From the NCBI GenBank assembly GCA_037783415.1, contig JAZGTN010000052.1, positions 1,736,001 to 1,800,000 of the forward strand: DNA of 64,000 nt, written 5' to 3'. The notes under the pieces are model-generated. The model was not told where the DNA came from, ran no database searches, and worked only from the letters and a program-made list of their open reading frames with translations. Source of the DNA: Leptasterias polaris (taxonomy: Eukaryota; Echinodermata; Asteroidea; Forcipulatida; Asteriidae). A program made the translations under genes and the position numbers. Positions 56,687-64,000 of this stretch are shown piece by piece; positions within the stretch are counted from its first letter, which is position 1, and every line of letters starts with the position of its first letter.

Positions 56687-56866
56687 GGGGACCTACTGTG
56701 GACCTACTGGGAACCTACTGGGTACCTCGGGAACATATACTGGGACCTACTGGGGACCCACTGGGAACCTACTGCACCTCTACTAGGGACCTACTTGGGA
56801 CCTTCTGGGAACCTACTGTGTGGACATGGGGGTCTACTGGGGACCCACTGGGAACCTACTGGGACT
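56687..56866 (+). repeat. Minisatellite based on the decamer acctactggg
   Basis: About 18 decamer-like units (acctactggg, acccactggg, acctactgtg) form higher units such as ggacccactgggaacctact. The open frames with LGTYWEPTGD-like motifs come from the repeat. Confidence 0.85.
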
Positions 56867-56944
56867 GATGGAAGGAGCTGAACTAAATCTCGTATTTTAA
56901 CGTCTTCATACTTGCGGGACTTGCAAAGTCTATTGTCTACAAGA

Positions 56945-57028
56945 CTTTCCCGGGTACTTCCGGTTCACACAAGACACGCAACCCTCTTTCCCGGGTACTT
57001 CCGGTTCACACAAGACACGCAACCCTCG
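56945..57028 (+). repeat. Direct duplication of about 41 bp
   Basis: tttcccgggtacttccggtt followed by cacacaagacacgcaaccctc occurs twice in tandem without differences. Confidence 0.85.
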
Positions 57029-57242
57029 GCGAGATAAGAAAAGTACAATGACCTCGACTGAGGAGTTTAAGAAACAAACATGAAGTAAAGTGTCAACAGG
57101 ATATTGCGGCTAACGCTATATCTTTGTTGTGACGTCACTCTCCTAACTTTTGCAACTTATTGAAGTGGAGTCCGTGATACGGGTATCCCGGTAACTGAGT
57201 ATCCCGTCATGTATTCTACCTCCAACTCCATCAACCCTACCC

Positions 57243-58095
57243 ATAAAACGTTTACCTTGAACTTGAGGTGAATAGTTAATTCATTTCGGAGCTGTTGCTT
57301 TTCTTTAGCACTCATTAAACGTTTATACCTTTAAACTGGAGGTGAATAGTTAAAACATTTCACTTTTCAGGCTTGTTGCTTTTCTGTAAACACTCATTAA
57401 AACGTTTACCTTTAAATTTGAGGTAAACTGTATACATTTCGGAGCTGTTGATTTAACTTTTTAGGGTCTACCTTAAAGGCATTGTATACTTTTGGTAACA
57501 GCTCAAAATCAGTGTCCACATTTTGTGTGATTCAACATATGCATGAATAAACAAACCTGTGAAAGTTTGAGCTCAAATGGTCATCGAGGTCACGAGAAAA
57601 TAGTGAAAAGAGACCTTATGTGTTTGCTGTTTTTCAAACATTGAGTTATTATCACGCGTGATAAAAACTATTGTTTTACTCATTTCTCAGAAACGATAAC
57701 ATTTTAGGCAGAAATATTTTAAGGAACCCTTTCTACCATTACTTACTTTAAATCATATGTAAGTTATGTGTGAATCTGTGAACATTTGTGTTTTTCGATC
57801 TTATCAATAGTGTACAGGGCCTTTAAACTGGACGTAGTGTAGTTAAACTGATAGTGATAAGTGTAAATACCATTTCATTGTCGTTTTTCTTTCTTTAAAA
57901 ACGCTCGTTAAAACGTTTCCATTTAAACTAGGGTTAAACCGTAAATGCATTTCGGAGTCATTGCAGCTTTTCTTTAGCACCCATTAAAACGTTTACCTTG
58001 AACTGGAGGTAAACAGTTAATACATTTTGAACCTTTAGACTGGAGGAAAACTGTAAATTACTTCCAGAGTTGTTGCTTTTTCTTTAACACTCATA
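57243..58095 (+). repeat. Tandem array of about 77-bp units, split by a MITE
   Basis: Units with cattaaaacgtttacctt, gaggtgaatagttaa, catttcggagctgttgc and ttttctttagcact recur before (57243-57472) and after (57827-58095) the MITE at 57477-57822. Five to six recognisable units, variably diverged. Confidence 0.75.
57477..57822. mobile_element. TTAA MITE, subfamily C, complete
   Basis: 346 bp flanked by TTAA 57473-57476 and 57823-57826. It starts aggcattgtatacttttggt and ends tcaatagtgtacagggcct. Closely similar to 24558-24913. Confidence 0.85.
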
Positions 58096-58237
58096 TTGGG
58101 GTATAAAATGGGCGTCCCGGACACCTCTCTCTTCATTTTATTTACTTTAAAAAAAATTATTTTAAAATCTTCTCGAACCCTAACTATGATACCAAGTTTT
58201 ATTACCGTTCCGGGCCGGTGGCATTCTATTCTCTTAA

Positions 58238-58592
58238 AGGCCCTGTACACTATTGATAAGATCGAAAAACACAAATGTTCACAGATTCAAACATAACTTA
58301 CATGATTTAAAGTAAGTAATGGTAGAAAGGGTTTCTTAAAATATCTCTGCCTAAAATGCTATCGTTTCTGATAAATGAGTAAAACAATAGTTTTTATCGC
58401 GCGCGATAATAAACTCGATGTTTGAAAAACAGAAAACACATAAGGTCTCTTTTCACTATTTTCTCGTGACCTCGATGACCAATTGAGCTCAAATTTTCAC
58501 AAGTTTGTTATTTCATGTATGTGGTTGATTACACAAAACATGAACACTGTCTGTGATTATTTTGTCAGCTCTGCCAATCCTGTATAATACCT
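58238..58592. mobile_element. TTAA MITE, subfamily C, complete, inverted
   Basis: 355 bp flanked by TTAA 58234-58237 and 58593-58596. It starts aggccctgtacactattgat and ends caatcctgtataatacct. Near-identical to the nested copy 24558-24913 in reverse. Confidence 0.85.
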
Positions 58593-58596
58593 TTAA

Positions 58597-59783
58597 GTGA
58601 AGTATTATTTCTGAATTCATGTCTATTTTGTTGATTGTTTGTTTACTTTATAATAAGAAGAGTCTAATGAAGTTTGTTTTGAAGTTTATTTGATTTAGTT
58701 TGAGTTTCTTTCGTATTGTCTCACCTTGTCCTAAATTTGGGTCTTGGTAAACTTTTCACAGCTACACGCATGCATTACAATTACAATAGGTTGAGTGCTA
58801 TCGAATGTCATAAAGCCTGTAGCAACAACAACTTGCTAAGCAAAGAAAAGTATTGCTTAGTAGCAGAAACAGGTTACCAACCAACATTCCATAAAGTTTG
58901 CATTATTGCCACTGGTGCCACACTCATTTTATACGAAGAAATTTGCTAAGCAGCATTTTCGGCTGAACAGCTTTTATGAACGTTCACCGTTCATATTATT
59001 TGACCGGGAGGCAGAGGGTTCACGGATACTGTCAAGTCATGCCACCCACTCGGCCTTCCGTGACCAGCTAGACACGGCATCGACCCCTACCTAGAGACGG
59101 GCAAAATAACCATGGCGTGTAGGGAAGGATCTCATCTTAGCACGATTGGAATTAAAGGATTAAGTTCTTTCCGTCCTGAGTCGAGTGACAAACGTAACTT
59201 CTTTTTTGTTGTATTGAGCGCTCGAATGGTTTAATTTAATACAGCCCTGGATATTGAAGATCCCGTGGTGCAGTTTTAGGTAATCAGAAAACAAAGAAAT
59301 TATATTGAACTGTGTTTTTTGATAGTTTCATTAATTTTCTAAAGTTGGTACGGATATTAATCCTCTAGGGATACAGTATCGTCTGAAGCAGTGCTGGGGT
59401 TTTTTCAGAAAATCTTGGTTTTAATGCAATTTTTGTCGAGTTGCTGAAGTTTTGTTATATTTTGTATGGTTTTTCGTTTCGTTTGTTTGAATTTTATATT
59501 GTTTTTGAAGTAAGTTCCCCCCCCCCCCCCCCCCGCAAGGAAAACCTGTTCGCTCGATCAAGGTTTGTGATTTTCCAATTTCTGTTTTTGGGTGTCCCCA
59601 GGGTGATTTCGGGAGCACAGCAGCGCCCTCTTTGTCAAGAATAAGGAAATAATTCAGATTATTCAAACAGTGAAACTGGTATTCCACTAGAATGTTACCT
59701 CAGACTCTCAATGTAATTAACACAATAACAGTGTAGCGGCTTCAGTTGCAAAATGTGAACCGAGAGTGAGCGCATATGTACCT
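58597..59783. other. Non-coding stretch
   Basis: A gctaagca-type MITE fragment near 58820-58980 and a poly-C tract at 59517-59534. No gene seen. Confidence 0.4.
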
Positions 59784-59787
59784 TTAA

Positions 59788-60165
59788 AGACAAAGTATAC
59801 CTTTGGTTTTTGGAACCGTTCAATTTTTTAAATCCCATATAAATTTAGATATTTATTATATAATAAAAACTAACCTAGTGAAAATTTTAATTCAAAAGGT
59901 GGTCACGTTTTTGAGATATTGCCAAAAAAAACGAGCGAATATTCCCTATATAGGAATACACAACCTGAGAAACGTTTCTGATAAAATGTTTCTCAGATTC
60001 AAATTTGGGGGCATAAACCCTGATATCTTTTTCCATAACCACATTACTTCGAAGTGAAATGATTCTCAATATGTTTTATACTATCGAAAGCTGCTCTACT
60101 TCTTACCAAGTAAGTTTTTTATTGCCATTAATTTTCGAAGTCATTACCAAACGTATACAGACCCT
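59788..60165. mobile_element. TTAA MITE, subfamily B, complete, inverted
   Basis: About 378 bp from agacaaagtatacctttgg to accaaacgtatacagaccct. Left flank TTAA (59784-59787), right flank mutated to TCAA. Internal hairpin gagaaacgtttctgataaaatgtttctc. Confidence 0.75.
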
Positions 60166-62782
60166 CAAGCCAAAAGTACGGGGCAACTAGTGTTTCCCGT
60201 GAGCCCTTCATGATGAAACACCGGTAGTCCGTGTTTAGAAATAGATACATTGCAGTGGTAGGGGTTTCAGTAATAGGCCATTACATTGCAGCGATCAAGG
60301 CCCTGGATAGAGTTGATATCAGCAAGATCGGTAGATAGTCATGCGCCTTCCGAACCCCCTCCCCACCACTCCCCCTGAAGCTTGTGATGACTAAGCCGCG
60401 CAGAGGATTCCCTATCCACCCTCTTTCCCGGGGAAATGGGAGGTGTAGCGTGCCAAGCCTTGCGGGGTGTGCGTGCCGTGTTAGGGGTAGCCCACTCGAT
60501 GACTTCCTCCCACCAAGCCGATGGGTCGGAAATTGTTCATAACCGCGACAAGGTTGATGTCAGTGGGGATCGTGTAATCACTCCCAACGTTGGATGCAAC
60601 AAATGTTAGTCCCTCTGATGTGACATTGTTTCATAAGGGTGTGTTTCCGAATGGCTGGCAGGGATGAAATGGTCCAGGTTGTTCTTGACTTTCTCAATTG
60701 CCCGAGCTCTTCGGGGTTTTTACTTTCGCAGGTTAGCTTTATTGTACATGTATATATCTACATTTATTTTAGGATCAAAACAACCTAATGGTTCCCAAAA
60801 CCAAAGGTGTACCTTGCCTTTAACGAAAGATGCAAACGCAAATTACAGTTTTGATCAGCCAGAAGTTCCCACCGAGAAAAAAATACCTTATTTTCTAGAA
60901 GCATAATCAATGCTGAATAGTTAAAACTTGATAAAGAACACAACCTTCTTTTTTAAAGAAGCGGGAATTTAATAAGCTCCAGGGGGTAGGGACTTTTCAG
61001 TAATCATTTTATACCAACCATCGGAGATTTATCTCGGTAAATGAAACCTGTCGTCCAAATGTTTTACGTTTGGGTTGTTGAGGTAAACCTCTTAGCCTCT
61101 AGAGCAAACGAGAAATTGTTTTTCCTTGAAATGTAGGCCTGTTTAATGTCATTTTAGTTTTCTGCACGATTTGTTTATTACTTTAGTTGTTGAACATTCT
61201 TTTTAATCACGAGCGTCTTTCGTCAGTCGACCTTAAATCCATGTGGAATGTTGCCTTGTCTGTTGTATGTCACAGGGGAACTAAATTTACGATTCGTCAC
61301 CAGACGCTAGAGGGCGTGTAGTATTATAATTTTTTTTTTTTCATTTCAGTCCGTCACGTTTTAAATCCGATACTTCCAGTTGCTACATCAAAGTAGATTT
61401 CCGCCCTGTTACATGATATTATATTGACACAATGTGTGAGACGTTCGTTTTGCTTTAGGGGCAGGAACTCTATTACGAAGAAGTCACTATTTGTTGTGTG
61501 ATAACTTAAAGGGACACGTTGCCTTGGATCGGGCGAGTTGGTCTATAAAAAGCGTTTGTAACCGTTTGTTATAAAATGCATATGGTTAGAAAGATGTTTA
61601 AAAAGTAGAATACAATGATCCACACAAATATGCCTCGAAATTGCGTGGTTTTCCTATTACTTTGCGAACTAATACGGTCGGCCATTTAGTGGAGTCAAAA
61701 ATTTGACTCCATTTGCCAATCACGCCCCAATCTGTGCGACCATAAGTTAAGACAGCGTTCTCAACACGGTGCCACACTGGGGAATGCTATTGTGCGCTGT
61801 AACCCTCTCGTTAACTTCGTCAACTATCGAGTTGTGATTGTGCTGAAAATCCGAATATCCTCTTTGGAAATGATTGGTGTGCGAAGCTTTTTGCTTGCCT
61901 GATTTTTTAGCAAATGACGCAGGTGGAATAGTTGCGAATGTGACTAGTTTGGTCTAGCAAGCGGTTTGTAATGCGCGCTCGAACTGGTCTATTTCATGAA
62001 ATATGCTCTCAGCAGTGTGGTTGGATGGCTTTTGACGCGACTTTCATGTGTGGCACCGTATTGAAACGCAGTCAAGTCATTGATACCGGCTGCTAGTTGA
62101 ACTACTACACGATCGCTGGCACTGCACTGAATTTAATTTACGGATAGTAGGGCCAACTAGATTGTAAATTTTAGCACCTCTTATAACGACAAAACTAACT
62201 GTAAAAGGAAATGTCTTATCTAATGGCTTACTATAATTTGAAAACTTGTTACCTCTAGAATCCGCGACAAATAACAATTTAATCATTACTATAAAAAATA
62301 CTGTCCGATGTATGTTGTTAGCGTCGGGATCACCATTTTTCGAACGCTCTCGGTAATAATAAATAGTTATAATTCATTATACAACCCTTTTCTGAACCTG
62401 ACTTGAGGTAGTTATCAGCAAAGGTACATATTCTACATTTCTCTGTTCCTGTGGAATTTTCTTTTCCTCCATGGTACAGACTGCCATAAGTATATCATCG
62501 GTGAAACTAATTCCGTTTCTATTTTAAGCGTATGGTATAGCCTCGTCGAACTAGAAAAAAGTACAACAGCGGCATATCTGAGCGTGCGAAGAGATTTACT
62601 ACGCCGTCACTAACCCACACAGTCACCCGTGAACATGACGGTGGCGTGTTGCATTTCACATCTAACAAAATTTATATTATTAAACATACAAAATTAATGG
62701 GTGGTCTTGGCCCGTCAATGGGTGGTCCCTTGAGACTACACCTACTCGAGACAAAGCACGTTCCGATACTTGCCAATGAAAC
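60166..62782. other. Non-coding stretch
   Basis: A subfamily B end fragment at about 60735-60819 (followed by TTAA 60820-60823), and at 61510 a possible further TTAA-flanked repeat starting agggacacgttgccttgg without a matching right end. No gene seen. Confidence 0.4.
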
Positions 62783-62786
62783 TTAA

Positions 62787-63118
62787 AGGCAGGGTGTACT
62801 TTTGGTAATTATTCTACAAGTTAATGACCATAAAATCTTACTCGGTGAAGAGCACTGGAGAGCTTTTGATATTATAAAATATACGGCACCCGTTGAAGTA
62901 ATGTAATTGTAGAGAAAGGTTATGTTCACCCCAAAATTGAATTTTGAGAAAGGCTCTAGATATGAAGCCTTTCTCAGGCATTTTTCTTTCATTATTTCCT
63001 TGCATTTTTAGATGACCAATTGAGCCCAAATCGTCACAGGTTTGTTATTTGTATGCATGTTGGGATACACCAAGTGAGGAAACTGGTCTTTGACAATTAC
63101 CAAAAGTATACCCTGCCT
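62787..63118. mobile_element. TTAA MITE, subfamily A, near complete
   Basis: 332 bp. Left flank TTAA (62783-62786), start aggcagggtgtacttttggt, end accaaaagtataccctgcct, right flank TTTA. Internal hairpin gagaaaggctctagatatgaagcctttctc. Confidence 0.8.
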
Positions 63119-64000
63119 TTTATACGGGATAACGCTAACAAAATAGTCGCAGACAGTGTTATGTTTCGTGTGGTCAACCAATAGGCCTTTACATGAAATA
63201 ACAAACCTGTGAAAATTGGGGCTTAACCCGTTGTGTGAGTCCAGAGAAAATACTGGAAAACAATGCAAAATTTTCAGCATGTAAACACATTTTTTTATTT
63301 TTTATTTTTTTTTAACATCGAAGACAGTGTTTTGACCTTCAGAAATTTTAAAAAATAACTCTACAATTCTTTAAGATATCTTTAATGTTTTTGTAAAGGT
63401 CACTTTTTTCACACAAGGCCCATTTCTCGGTGATTTTGGCAGGAAGTGAAGCATGCCGCCGTGTCCTCTAGATTATCGGCAAAACAAATTCTCACCTGCA
63501 TGCAATTTGTTGGCCTACGACATTTCAGAAATGTTGAAATAAATTGCAGTGCTGAGACAAATTGACAGAGATATTTTTAAGGGGGGGGGATGTATAAAAT
63601 TCCCTGCTAAAATCCGACACGTGACGCATGAGATTTTATCACTGTGGGGGAAATTAGCAAATGGGGTAACAGTCACAAATAACAAACGGTTCCTGATCTC
63701 GGACTATGTTGTTTTGAATATCCGGCGACCTTTCAACTTTGTGCCGGTATCAAAAGCCGGCAATTTGACGGAGATTGTCATGTTGTGTTAGCTGTTTCAA
63801 ACCCTTGGTTTTGGAAGAGCACATTCTTTGAAAGAATTCAAATGAGAGGGTACAGCTAACAGCTGCAGCATGATATGTTTTTTTGTTTACCATTTGTGGC
63901 AGTAATATATAAGTGGAACTGTAAACAGGATTCGAAATTGTCTCTCGTCATCGGACGCATGATAATCCGGTGGTTGAAACTCCGTTGACCAGCGGCATAG
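63119..64000. other. Non-coding stretch to window end
   Basis: A subfamily C fragment (gcagacagtgttatgtttcg and acatgaaataacaaacctgt) lies at about 63140-63280. The rest is unremarkable. Confidence 0.4.

Overview
This is eukaryotic DNA, almost certainly from an echinoderm and probably a sea star. The EGF-repeat plus avidin-domain protein at the left end is the fibropellin architecture known from echinoderms. Genes have short exons with GT-AG introns, the sequence is AT-rich, and interspersed short repeats make up much of the window. The sea star assignment is an inference from the repeat style; the class is not proven. Layout: positions 1-9105 hold the 3' part of a plus-strand fibropellin-like gene, whose 5' end lies before the window. 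Ten EGF exons (nine of 114 bp, one of 111 bp, all phase 1-1) are followed by three exons for a C-terminal avidin-like domain. Its introns hold tRNA-derived SINEs (two forming a 225-bp hairpin), MITEs and a broken duplicate EGF exon. Positions 9106-29412 are mainly non-coding: a 22-copy 17-bp satellite, a 2-kb foldback element enclosing a palindromic satellite, many TTAA-flanked MITEs, and two possible promoter/first-exon sites near 16.0 kb and 22.8-23.8 kb. Two intronless cytochrome P450 genes on the plus strand, 29904-31517 and 50929-52473, are clan 2 paralogues most like CYP1. They are separated by 19 kb of repeats and possible cis-regulatory sequence. The first has a TATA box and dioxin-response-like TNGCGTG motifs just upstream. 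The second has an unusual N-terminus with no visible membrane anchor. Positions 52474-64000 hold no gene that I can support, only MITEs, tandem arrays and long poly-C/G tracts. The fibropellin-like protein would be secreted to the extracellular matrix; the P450s would act in small-molecule oxidation at the endoplasmic reticulum. Nothing in the sequence links the two functions. The main novelty is in the mobile elements: a TTAA-specific MITE family with a nested insertion that shows its target site, a MITE family with ATAGACC termini carrying CRE-like and YY1-like motifs, and the foldback element with its internal CCCATATGGG satellite.
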